This document shows, piece after piece, positions 24,223 to 31,499 of a stretch of 64,000 nt of DNA. The stretch's first letter is position 1. Every line of letters begins with the position of its first letter. Position numbers and translations under genes: made by a program. Source of the stretch: DATFWC01 sp963777755 (lineage in GTDB: Bacteria > Pseudomonadota > Alphaproteobacteria > Rhizobiales > Xanthobacteraceae); assembly GCA_963777755.1 (NCBI GenBank), contig CAVZSC010000034.1, forward strand, positions 434,001 through 498,000, written 5' to 3'. The notes under the pieces were generated by a model. It was not told the origin of the DNA. It saw only the letters and a program-made list of their open reading frames with translations, and did no database searches.

Positions 24223-26064
24223 ATGGCACTGCCCCTCTTTGTCGCCATCGGCGTGCATAGGGCGGCGACGATGCCCGAGCTTCAGGGCGTCCTCACCGCG
24301 GTGCAAACGTTGTCGGATTGGGCTGCCGGCGAAGGGTATGACGTCGTCAGGATCGACGACCAGGCGGGCCGCGTCACCGTCGCGCGTATTCAGGACGCGC
24401 TAACGCCGCCCCTCAATGCCACGACGGGCGAGCGAGACCCGCAACGCCTGCTCGATCGGTCGCGCATCGTCGTTTATTTCTGCGGGCATGGGCTCCACGC
24501 GCCGCAGGACCAGTATTGAATTCTTTCGGACGGCCCCGACCAGCCCAACGCGCGCATCAGCGCGGTCGGCTTCCGCGACATGTTGGCGAGTTACGGTCCC
24601 AAGCAGATCGCGTTCATCAGCGATGCCTGCCGGAGCCCGCTGGTCGTGCAGGGGCTCGCGAGCTCGGTGGTCGATCGCTATAGGGGAATGGCGGGGGTCA
24701 TCCAGAAGGACAATTTCTTCTCCTCGCAGGACGGCGAGGCGTCGTTCGCCGTCCCGGCCAAGGGGGGAAAGCCAGCCTATTGCGTCTTCTCCAGCGTCCT
24801 GATGCGGGCGCTGTCCAAGCCGGCCGAACCGGAAGCGCTCGATGAGCTCTACCTGGAGACGGGGCGCATGATCGTTTCCAGCCAGAGCCTGGCCACCTAT
24901 CTGGAAAGGAACGTCCCGGACGCGGCGCTCGAAGTCGGCAAGTTGCAGGTGCCGCAGTGCGATGCCGGCTTCCGGCCGATCACCAACCGCTATGTCGACT
25001 TCGGGCCCGCCGGAACGGTTTCCCGTTCGGACGCCGAGGCGAGGCAGTCGACGATTGCAACGGAGCGCGCCGAGGCGCAGAACGAGCGGATCGACCGGTC
25101 GCTTTCGGAATGGCGCAGGCCCTATGTGGAAGCCTTGCAGCCCCTCGTCGGGCCGGTGCTCAGCGATTCCATCGCGCGCGACCGGCCCAGCCCCTTGCTC
25201 CTGTCGAGCAACTCGGATGCGCCGGTCGTGGAAGCGCCCGGACTCCTGCCGCCCATTTCAATCCCGACGGCCGACGGCCTGCTCCAGGGTTTTGGGCAGC
25301 GTCGGCGACAGAACCTGCTTGCATTCGTCGACAAGCCGTTCGCCGACAGCGGCCGGAGCGGCGTCGCGGTCGTGCGGATGGCCGATCTGTTCGCGGCGCT
25401 TCCGTTGCACCACCGGCTTTGGTGCACGGCGATCATCGACAAGGGCCTAGGCCCTGATGGATCGGCGGGCGGGGTCGAGCTCCTGGCCTGGGGCGGGCGG
25501 TATCCGTCGCCAGGGCCACCACCAAGGCTCAGCGCCGCGGAAGCGCTGAAGGGGCTCTCGGCGCGAACGCTCAACGCCGAGGATACGGCAATCCTGGCAA
25601 CGGATATGCGTTATACGAAGCATGCCGACCCGATGTACGGCATCGTCGCGGCCTATCTCTACAACGCCATCGGCGACGTCTCGAACATCCGGCGGATGTG
25701 CTATTATTACAAGTGGCACGAGCAGGATGTGCCGTTCGACATTGCCATGCTGGCCCAGCTCGAGCTCGAGCGGCGCCCTGATGGCGGTTTCTACGTCGAG
25801 GTTCCCAAGGTCGCGAAATTGCCGAGGAAAGAACGGCGCGCGAACGCGCCTTCGTTTGTCTGGGAGAAGACGCCCGCCGCAACGGTCAATGTCGCCGGGG
25901 TGACGCCGCTGCTGCGGGTCGGCTGGCAGCACATCCAGGCAAGCCGTCATGACGTGCACCGCCGCTGCTGGGAGCTGACGGCTCACCTTACCGAATCGCC
26001 GATTTCGACGTTCCAGGGCGATGCCGCAGGGGCGGGCCTGATCGACGCTCTGAACGCGCTGTGA
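24223..26064 (+). CDS. Caspase-like (C14) protein with an in-frame TGA at 24517
   Basis: Read through, the product is 613 residues. The N-terminal caspase p20-like domain has the catalytic His89 in VVYFCGHG and Cys136 in FISDACRS. The remaining 450 residues are an unknown, possibly effector or sensor, region. Codon 99 is TGA where the family has Trp (QDQY-W-ILSDGPDQ). The site reads TGAATTC and one base change would give TGGATTC, which contains GANTC, the motif linked to the other breaks here. The stop is therefore suspect. The reading frame overlaps the next gene by four bases. The ATG at 24223 opens the domain; a GTG at 24208 is possible. Confidence 0.75.
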
Positions 26065-26939
26065 GAGCCATGCGCCTCGCTTTCGTTCATGGGATCAACA
26101 ACGAGGGCGAAACGCCCGAGTCGATCGAACGCACCTGGTGGGATGCGCTGGTGCGGAGCTGGGCTGCGGCCGGGCTCGCGCCGAAGCCGCGGCCGGATAT
26201 CGCGGTCGGCTATTATGCGGATCTCCTCGCCGGCCTGACCATCAGCGCTGCCACGGAAATGGGGCCGTCCACCACCTCGACCGGACTGGCTGCCGGCCTC
26301 CTGCAGGAATATGCGGACGCGGCGGGCGTGACCGACGCGGAGCTTGCAGCGGCCGCGCTCGAACTGGGCCTGCCCGCCGAAGCGGTGGAGCAAGGCGTCC
26401 CGCACGTCGGGTGGATCGTCAATTTCGCGTCGGTGCTCGAACGGGTGCTCCCCATCAAGGGCAAGCTGGTCGCGCGCCTGTTCCTCCGCCAGGCCGTCAC
26501 CTACATCAACGACAAGGTCCTGGCGGCACAGATCGACCGGAAGGTCGGCGCCGCGATCTTCGACGGCAAGCCCGATCCGGTGATCGTCGTTGCCCATTCG
26601 CTGGGGACCGTGGTGAGCTATCGGGTCCTTGCCAACGCGAGGTTCGAGCGCCGCGACGTGCCGCTGTACGTGACTCTGGGCTCGCCGCTCAGCGTGCGGA
26701 TGTTCAAGTCCATTCTCCCGGTGCGCGGGTCGATGCCCACCCCGCCGATCGGCAGCTGGTTTAACTGCCGCCACAAGGATGATTTCGTGACGCTCGGGCG
26801 CGGGATCATCGCGCAGTCGATCGGCTTTGACGGCGTGGAGGACAGCACCGAGATCGCCGACGGCGATCCGGATCGCCATTCGATCGTCCAGTATCTCTCG
26901 AGCCCTGCGGTCGCGAAGATAATTCACGCGCGCCTGTAG
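26061..26939 (+). CDS. Alpha/beta hydrolase coupled to the caspase-like gene
   Basis: This 292-residue protein begins MRAMRLAFVHGINNEGETPE, the oxyanion-side HGIN typical of PGAP1/lipase-like hydrolases. The nucleophile elbow is VVAHSLGTVVS with Ser180. A histidine near RHSIVQYL and an Asp in DDFVTLG may complete the triad. The GTG start overlaps the caspase stop (GTGA), a sign of translational coupling; an ATG at 26070 is also possible. Pairing a caspase-like protease with a lipase-like hydrolase suggests a two-part effector, but no experiment is known to me. Confidence 0.78.
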   Translation: MRAMRLAFVHGINNEGETPESIERTWWDALVRSWAAAGLAPKPRPDIAVGYYADLLAGLTISAATEMGPSTTSTGLAAGLLQEYADAAGVTDAELAAAALELGLPAEAVEQGVPHVGWIVNFASVLERVLPIKGKLVARLFLRQAVTYINDKVLAAQIDRKVGAAIFDGKPDPVIVVAHSLGTVVSYRVLANARFERRDVPLYVTLGSPLSVRMFKSILPVRGSMPTPPIGSWFNCRHKDDFVTLGRGIIAQSIGFDGVEDSTEIADGDPDRHSIVQYLSSPAVAKIIHARL

Positions 26940-26940
26940 A

Positions 26941-27951
26941 TCATCGGGCAGGCGGAGTCTCTCGCTGCGCGAAATAGCTCTCGTCCACCGCCTTCACGGC
27001 AATCGTCCGCCCCTCCCGCACGCCGATGCCGTGCACGATCATCAGCCGCGCGAGCTCAGGCCCGTCGATGAGGACGATCGGCCGGTGGATGCCGCCGACG
27101 AAGTCCGCGGCCGCGCGGCTGAAGCGCGAGGTCGTGATGAGCACGCCGCGCGCCGTCTTCTTGTCGTCGAGGCTGCCGGCGAAGTCGCGCACGCTGGCGA
27201 TGTCGACGGAGTTGGTGCGCTCCCAGCACTTGGCCTGGACGTAGAGGCGGTCGAGACCGAGCGGGTCGAGCAGGATCACGGCATCGACGCCGCCGTCGCT
27301 GGTGCGGCCGAGGCGGATCGCGGCCTCGTCCCGCCCGCCGCCGTAGCCCATGGCGAGAAGGAGGTCGACCACCAGGCGTTCGAAGAAGGCGGCGCGGCGC
27401 GGCACCTCGGCGATGGCGAAAATACGCTCGATCACGGCGCGGCGCAGCGCCGCGTCGAGCTCGTCCGCCGCCGCGGCGAGGCGCTCGGCGGGTGGAGCGG
27501 GCGCGAGGGGCGGCGGCACGGGCGCCGGCGCCTGCGGTGCTGGCGCCTGCGGCGCGGGCGCCTGCGGGGCTGGCGTCTTGGCGGCGCGCGCCTTGCTGGC
27601 GCGTGTCGGCGCCGACGCGAGCTCGGGAATGAGCGCGGTCGCGCCGAGGTCGTGGCGGTCGGGCATGTCGGCGAGCAGCGCGCGGCCGCGCGCGGTCGCC
27701 CGGAAGGCGCCGCGCGGGCGGCGCTCGATGAGGCCGGCCCGCAGCATGTGCGTCCGCGCCCAATGGGCGCGATGCTGGAGGACGGGGAAGCGGCGGCTCG
27801 GCACGGCGCCGGCGCGCTGCGCGGCGGTGAGCGCGAACTCGTCCGCCAGGCGGTCCACCGCCAGGCGCAGCGAGGTCTCGCGCTCGGCCGCGATGCGCAA
27901 CAGCGGCAGCATGAGCTTCTGATAGTCGGGAAGGTCGGGCGTGGCGTTCAT
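26941..27951 (-). CDS. mrr: Mrr-type restriction endonuclease
   Basis: The product is 336 residues. The N-terminal winged-helix Mrr_N domain spans about 1-95 (PDYQKLMLPLLRIAAERETS). A low-complexity Pro/Ala linker with repeated APQAP follows at about 115-150. The C-terminal PD-(D/E)xK domain (FFERLVVDLLLAMGYG; GGVDAVI with the catalytic Asp; YVQAKCW with the Q-x-K motif) is complete. Mrr enzymes cut modified DNA. The ATG at 27951 starts the conserved domain. It converges with the hydrolase gene, with one base between the stops. Confidence 0.92.
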   Translation of the reverse strand: MNATPDLPDYQKLMLPLLRIAAERETSLRLAVDRLADEFALTAAQRAGAVPSRRFPVLQHRAHWARTHMLRAGLIERRPRGAFRATARGRALLADMPDRHDLGATALIPELASAPTRASKARAAKTPAPQAPAPQAPAPQAPAPVPPPLAPAPPAERLAAAADELDAALRRAVIERIFAIAEVPRRAAFFERLVVDLLLAMGYGGGRDEAAIRLGRTSDGGVDAVILLDPLGLDRLYVQAKCWERTNSVDIASVRDFAGSLDDKKTARGVLITTSRFSRAAADFVGGIHRPIVLIDGPELARLMIVHGIGVREGRTIAVKAVDESYFAQRETPPAR

Positions 27952-28089
27952 CCTGTCTCCTGTCTGGCGATCACCAGGTATCGAGGCGGGATGTGGAATG
28001 CACCGGCCGCCGCCGCCAGGGGCGGGACGCCGGAATTTCTGAAACTCGGAAAGGAAGCTGGGGATAACTCCGGGGCGCAGGCGGTGCCG

Positions 28090-28277
28090 CTTGCTCCACC
28101 TCTCCCCGCCTGCGGGGAGAGAGCCTGCCCCCGACTTGATCGGGGGTCGGCGCGCCCTTGCGCGCCGGGTGAGGGGGCTCCAATGCGAGACCGAGCCCAT
28201 GGATAGGCCCCCTCACTCGACTTGCTTCGCGCAAGCGCGCTCGCACGTCGACCTCTCCCCGCAAGCGGGGAGAGGTG
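28090..28277. repeat. REP-like composite repeat, family R1, long copy
   Basis: The full element with both outer CTCTCCCCGC arms, inner GCGCGCCCTTGCGCGC hairpin and a TCGCGCAAGCGCGC block. Confidence 0.78.
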
Positions 28278-28763
28278 AAGTCATGCTCTTTCCCGAATCC
28301 CGAAACTTTTTCCTGATTTCCGAACATTATTGTCTTGCCTTCCGGCGCGCCCGCATGTTCATAAGCGCCGTCCCGGCTCGGTGAAGACGTCGTTCGGTGG
28401 AACTCGAGGCCCCGAACGATGGAGCGGGGAGCGGTGCCAGGCGGGGCGGGCCTCGAGTCCGCTCCCGCGCGGCCTAAGGTTCCGCGGCCGGCCAGTCCGG
28501 CCCGATGCCTTCGGAGGAAGGCGACGGAACCGGCGGCCGTCAGGCGTCGCGGTGGAGCGCCGAAAGGCGGCCACCCTGTCCCTCCCGGCTCGCCGGGAGG
28601 CAGGCAGCGGAGGCGTTACCGGTGCGGTCGATGCCGCACCACGGTTCCCGGCGCTCCACCTCCTCACGCATTGCGCCGTGGCGCCGCGCCGTGGCGTCGG
28701 CGCTCGGCGCCTTACAGGACCTTGAAGGCCGCCTCGACGTTTTGCGGAAATGACTCGCGCGAG
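28278..28763. other. Intergenic stretch without recognisable gene
   Basis: Nearly 500 bases of GC-rich sequence. Several overlapping open frames exist on both strands, all rich in Arg, Pro and Gly without a start signal or recognisable motif. I see no gene here. Confidence 0.5.
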
Positions 28764-28850
28764 GCTTGCTCCATCCCTCCCCCCGCGCTCTTGCGCGGTG
28801 GGGAGGGTCGCCGCGCTTCAGCGCGGCGGGGTGGGGGGCTCTTGCGGAGG
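28764..28850. repeat. REP-like repeat, family R1 variant
   Basis: CCATCCCTCCCCCCGCGCTC, TTGCGCGGTGGGGAGGG and GCGGGGTGGGGGGCTC blocks, a degenerate member of the family. Confidence 0.55.
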
Positions 28851-28963
28851 TTCAAAGTCCAGCGAGTCATCCCCGGGATTTGGCTCTTCTCCTCGCCAAG
28901 GACATCGTTGTTCGGTATCATCGTTGGATAGGCGGGCTGTCCGCATCCGGAACCTGGCCGAGA

Positions 28964-29185
28964 ATGACGACGACCGATCGGATCGAAATCAATCCGAGAG
29001 TGATGCTTGGCAAGCCGGTGATTCGCGGCACGCGCATCACTGTAGAGCTCATCCTGCGAAAGTTGGGCGAGGGCGCCACGGCACAGGAGCTCCTGGAGGC
29101 ATACCCGCACCTCACCAAGGATGATATTCAGGCGGCCATCACGAGCAGCGGCATCCACGGCCACATCGGCAGCAGCTTTTTCTAG
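28964..29185 (+). CDS. DUF433 protein (antitoxin-like)
   Basis: The 73-residue product matches DUF433: RIEINPRVMLGKPVIRGTRI, TVELILRKLGEGATAQELLE and AYPHLTKDDIQAAI. These small helix-turn-helix-like proteins often act as antitoxins of PIN-domain toxins. The last 13 residues (TSSGIHGHIGSSFF) do not look like the usual LAYAAD ending, so the end may have been altered. No partner toxin gene follows; an R4 repeat begins 28 bases downstream. Confidence 0.72.
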   Translation: MTTTDRIEINPRVMLGKPVIRGTRITVELILRKLGEGATAQELLEAYPHLTKDDIQAAITSSGIHGHIGSSFF

Positions 29186-29212
29186 GAGTCTTTCCTGATC
29201 GAAATAACCCAC

Positions 29213-29345
29213 GCTCGTCATGGCCGGGCGAGCCGCTTAAGGCGGCGAGGGTTGTCCCGGCCATCCCGATAAGATGAGCACAGCAGCGCCATCCTAAGCG
29301 GGATGCGCGGGTCGAGCCCGCGCATGACGAGTTCAGAACGAGCGG
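29213..29345. repeat. Interspersed repeat, family R4
   Basis: CTCGTCATGGCCGGGCGAGC, the GGCGAGGGTTGTCCCGGCCA core and an inverted half form a hairpin. No gene lies between here and M2, but 29418-29528 holds the conserved M-family promoter region. Confidence 0.65.
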
Positions 29346-29450
29346 GAAACCCTCCAGAGCGCGCGCGCTTTACGCTCACGCGCGGCGCCGTTTTCGTCGA
29401 TTGCGGTCGCGCCCTGTGCAATCGCTGAACGTGCGGCATCTTCCCCGATG

Positions 29451-29464
29451 GTGAACCAGCTCAC
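29451..29464. promoter_or_regulatory. CRP-type operator GTGAACCAGCTCAC
   Basis: Identical to the box at 18461. It ends 64 bases before the M2 start. The preceding CGTGCGGCAT block is also conserved ahead of M3 and M4. Confidence 0.75.
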
Positions 29465-29528
29465 AGGGCGATCGCCCCGCGCGGTCCTAGCTGTCGCCTC
29501 AGCAGACCGCGACAGCGGGGGAGATATC

Positions 29529-29789
29529 ATGGACAGGATCGACTTTCTGCCACAGCCCTGGCCGGCCTCGGCGCAGGAGCGGCGCACCTGCCGGCGCCGG
29601 ATCACCGCCATGGTCGCGCTCGCGCTGATCGTCGCGTGCGGCCTGGTGACGGCCGCCTTCTTCGTTCCCGGTGCGGGGCGCGCCGGGCACGCCGTGGCCC
29701 GTCACGCGGACGAAACGCCCCTGCTGCGTCCGAGTGAGATCGGCCTCGGGCGCGGCAGCATCCGGCGTCGCGACGACACCGTATTCTGA
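29529..29789 (+). CDS. Single-TM small protein M2
   Basis: An 86-residue member of the M family: MDRIDFLPQPWPASAQERRT, basic CRRRITAM, one helix (VALALIVACGLVTAAFF), then GAGRAGHAVARHADETP. The C-terminus (RRRDDTVF) has lost the PLY ending of the others. GGGGGAG precedes the ATG. It has no adjacent double-glycine peptide. A terminator hairpin follows. Confidence 0.68.
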   Translation: MDRIDFLPQPWPASAQERRTCRRRITAMVALALIVACGLVTAAFFVPGAGRAGHAVARHADETPLLRPSEIGLGRGSIRRRDDTVF

Positions 29790-29850
29790 ACCGATCGGCA
29801 CCGGCCGATCGCAACGGGGAGCGCCGCGCGCCCTCGTGCGCGGAACGGCC

Positions 29851-29884
29851 GCGGGCACCGACAAGGGGTGCCCGCACGCATTTT
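29851..29884 (+). terminator. Rho-independent terminator after M2
   Basis: GCGGGCACC (29851-29859) pairs with GGTGCCCGC (29867-29875) and is followed by ACGCATTTT. Confidence 0.65.
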
Positions 29885-29917
29885 GAGATGCAATACCTCT
29901 TGCAGGGGCAACCCTCC

Positions 29918-30103
29918 TCACCCTGAGGCGCTCGGCGCATCGTCATCCTGAGGCGCTCGGCGCATCGTCATCCTGAGGCGCTCGGCGCACTCTTCGTGCG
30001 CCGAGCCTCGAAGGACGTGCGCCGAGCCTCGAAGGACGTGCGCCGAGCCTCGAAGGACGTGCGCCGAGCCTCGAAGGGCGTGCGCCGAGCCTCGAAGCTT
30101 GCC
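29918..30103. repeat. Tandem 21-base repeats, family R2, in two opposing arrays
   Basis: About three direct units around ATCCTGAGGCGCTCGGCGCA (29918-29990) are followed by five units of GTGCGCCGAGCCTCGAAGGA with 21-base period (29996-30098). The two arrays are nearly complementary, so the DNA or RNA can fold into a long hairpin. There are no spacers of CRISPR type. Confidence 0.8.
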
Positions 30104-30236
30104 CGCGCGAGAGCGGCGGGATGGCCGCCGCTCGCGGCCTTCTGCGCGCGCTGCGCTTATACGCGCGGCGGGACGTTGCTGCATCCGATCAGGCCTGCAT
30201 TCTGCAATCGCTGATCGTGCGGCATCTTCCCCACTA

Positions 30237-30250
30237 GTGAACCAGGTCAC
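30237..30250. promoter_or_regulatory. CRP-type operator GTGAACCAGGTCAC
   Basis: Same half-sites as at 18461 with one spacer change; 61 bases before the M3 start. Confidence 0.72.
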
Positions 30251-30311
30251 AGGCAATCGTCCGGCGCCGTCCCACATGCGGTTCAGCAACACACGACAAC
30301 GGAGAGATGTC

Positions 30312-30590
30312 ATGGACAGGTTCGATATTCTCGCCAGGCACAGGCATACGTTGATGCAGAACCGGCGCACCCTCAGGCGCCGGACCGCCGTAATGGCTGC
30401 GGTCGCCGTGATCGTCGCGGGCGGCCTGGTGACGACCGCCGTGCTGGTTTCCAACGCGGGGCGGGCGGAGCAGGCTTTGATCAGTTACCGGGCGGCGATC
30501 AGTCACGCCAGGGACGGGCCCGAGCTGCACCCAGGCGAAACGGGTCTCGGGCGCAGCGGCGCCTGGCATCACTACCAGCCTCTGTACTGA
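30312..30590 (+). CDS. Single-TM small protein M3
   Basis: A 92-residue member: MDRFDILARHRHTLMQNRRT, LRRRTAVM, one helix (AAVAVIVAGGLVTTAVLV), then SNAGRAEQALISYRAAISHA, ending GAWHHYQPLY. It has the family start and PLY end. GGAGAG precedes the ATG. It lies between M2 and the P6-M4 module, so 29451-31478 is a cluster of three M genes. Confidence 0.7.
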   Translation: MDRFDILARHRHTLMQNRRTLRRRTAVMAAVAVIVAGGLVTTAVLVSNAGRAEQALISYRAAISHARDGPELHPGETGLGRSGAWHHYQPLY

Positions 30591-30712
30591 GGGGTCGCCC
30601 ACGCGGGCGCGGCGACAGGGCGACCGTCGATGCGCGTGCGGCTCGATTGCGCGTGAGCCTTGAGGCAGGGTGTCCCTCATTGGCGGGTTAAGCCCGCTAA
30701 TGATGCCTCTCG

Positions 30713-30770
30713 GTTGTCATCACCCGCCCCCGATCAAGTCGGGGACAGGCTCCAGCGGGCCATCCAGTAA
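30713..30770. repeat. Interspersed repeat, family R3 fragment
   Basis: CCCCCGATCAAGTCGGGGAC and CAGCGGGCCATCCAGTA, a short copy between M3 and the P6 operator. Confidence 0.55.
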
Positions 30771-30822
30771 GCCGCAGCCTCGAAGTCTCCGGCCCTCCCG
30801 CCAGCGCCGAACCACGGCCCGG

Positions 30823-30838
30823 TGTTCCCTGCGGAACA
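30823..30838. promoter_or_regulatory. Palindromic operator TGTTCCCTGCGGAACA
   Basis: TGTTCC-N4-GGAACA palindrome 77 bases before the P6 start, at the same place as the box at 18147 ahead of P5. Confidence 0.65.
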
Positions 30839-30915
30839 CGGCCGGCCCTGGCGCTGAACCGGATCGTGCGCACCGGCGACGCACGGAGCATGGACAAGCG
30901 ATTGGGAGACATCCG

Positions 30916-31062
30916 ATGACCGAAGATACGAACGCGATCGCCGAGGCGGGCGCGGAGCTGCGCGCGCTGAGCGACGACGAGGTGGACGCGGTCGACGGCG
31001 GGCTCGTCGTGATCGCCATCATCGCCGTCCTGATCGGCCTGCTGGTTCCCGCCGTCCAATAG
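30916..31062 (+). CDS. Double-glycine peptide with hydrophobic mature part, P6
   Basis: A 48-residue peptide. Leader ELRALSDDEVDAVDGG is followed by a 19-residue mature part LVVIAIIAVLIGLLVPAVQ with no charged residue. The start has GGGAG upstream. It is a paralogue of P5 in sequence, length and surroundings. The mature stretch also looks like a prepilin N-terminal helix, but the required Glu5 and prepilin cleavage context are missing, so a double-glycine peptide is the better reading. Confidence 0.72.
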   Translation: MTEDTNAIAEAGAELRALSDDEVDAVDGGLVVIAIIAVLIGLLVPAVQ

Positions 31063-31148
31063 GCGGTTGCCGCGCCCGGTCCGGCCGCCGACGGCGTCGG
31101 TGCGGGCGGCGATACCACAACTACTGAGCGTGCGGCATAACTGCTCGC

Positions 31149-31162
31149 GTGAACCAGCTCAC
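31149..31162. promoter_or_regulatory. CRP-type operator GTGAACCAGCTCAC
   Basis: Identical to the boxes at 18461 and 29451; 64 bases before the M4 start and 86 bases after the P6 stop. Confidence 0.75.
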
Positions 31163-31226
31163 AGGCGATTCGTCCGGCGCGGCGCAGGATGCCACACAAG
31201 GGAAATCGTGACTGCGGAGACATGTC

Positions 31227-31478
31227 ATGGACAGGTACGCTTTTCTCGATCCGCTTCGGGTGACGTCGGCCCCGCGGGGCGTGCGTCGGCGCCGGCTCGG
31301 CGCCATGGCGGCGGTGCTCGTCGCCGGCGGCCTGGTGGCTGCGGCCCTGCTCGTGTCCAACGCCGGGCAGGCGCGGCTCGGCGTGGCGGCTCACCCGGCG
31401 GAGGCGTCGGTGATGGGCGGGCACGGACCGAGCCTCGAGCGCGGCGGCGGCTGGCAGCACTTGACGCCGCTCTACTAG
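31227..31478 (+). CDS. Single-TM small protein M4
   Basis: An 83-residue member and the closest paralogue of M1: MDRYAFLDPLRVTSA, then RRRRL, one helix, LLVSNAGQARLGVAAHPAEA and the end GGWQHLTPLY. The upstream 75 bases also align with those of M1 (GATGCCACACAAGG and GTGACTGCGGAG). The IS630-like element begins within about 70 bases after its stop. Confidence 0.72.
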   Translation: MDRYAFLDPLRVTSAPRGVRRRRLGAMAAVLVAGGLVAAALLVSNAGQARLGVAAHPAEASVMGGHGPSLERGGGWQHLTPLY

Positions 31479-31499
31479 TCGCTCGCTTCAAGCTATTTG

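Noticed and set aside
28330..28931. Several 80-170 codon frames in the 28.3-28.9 kb gap
   Set aside because: Overlapping on both strands, Arg/Pro-rich, run into repeats, and lack ribosome-binding sites.
29918..30103. Possible CRISPR array
   Set aside because: Direct repeats are contiguous at 21 bases with no unique spacers and belong to the R2 interspersed family; no cas genes.
30916..31062. P6 as a type IV prepilin fragment
   Set aside because: No Glu at mature position 5, no basic prepilin leader, and a clear double-glycine leader shared with P1-P5.
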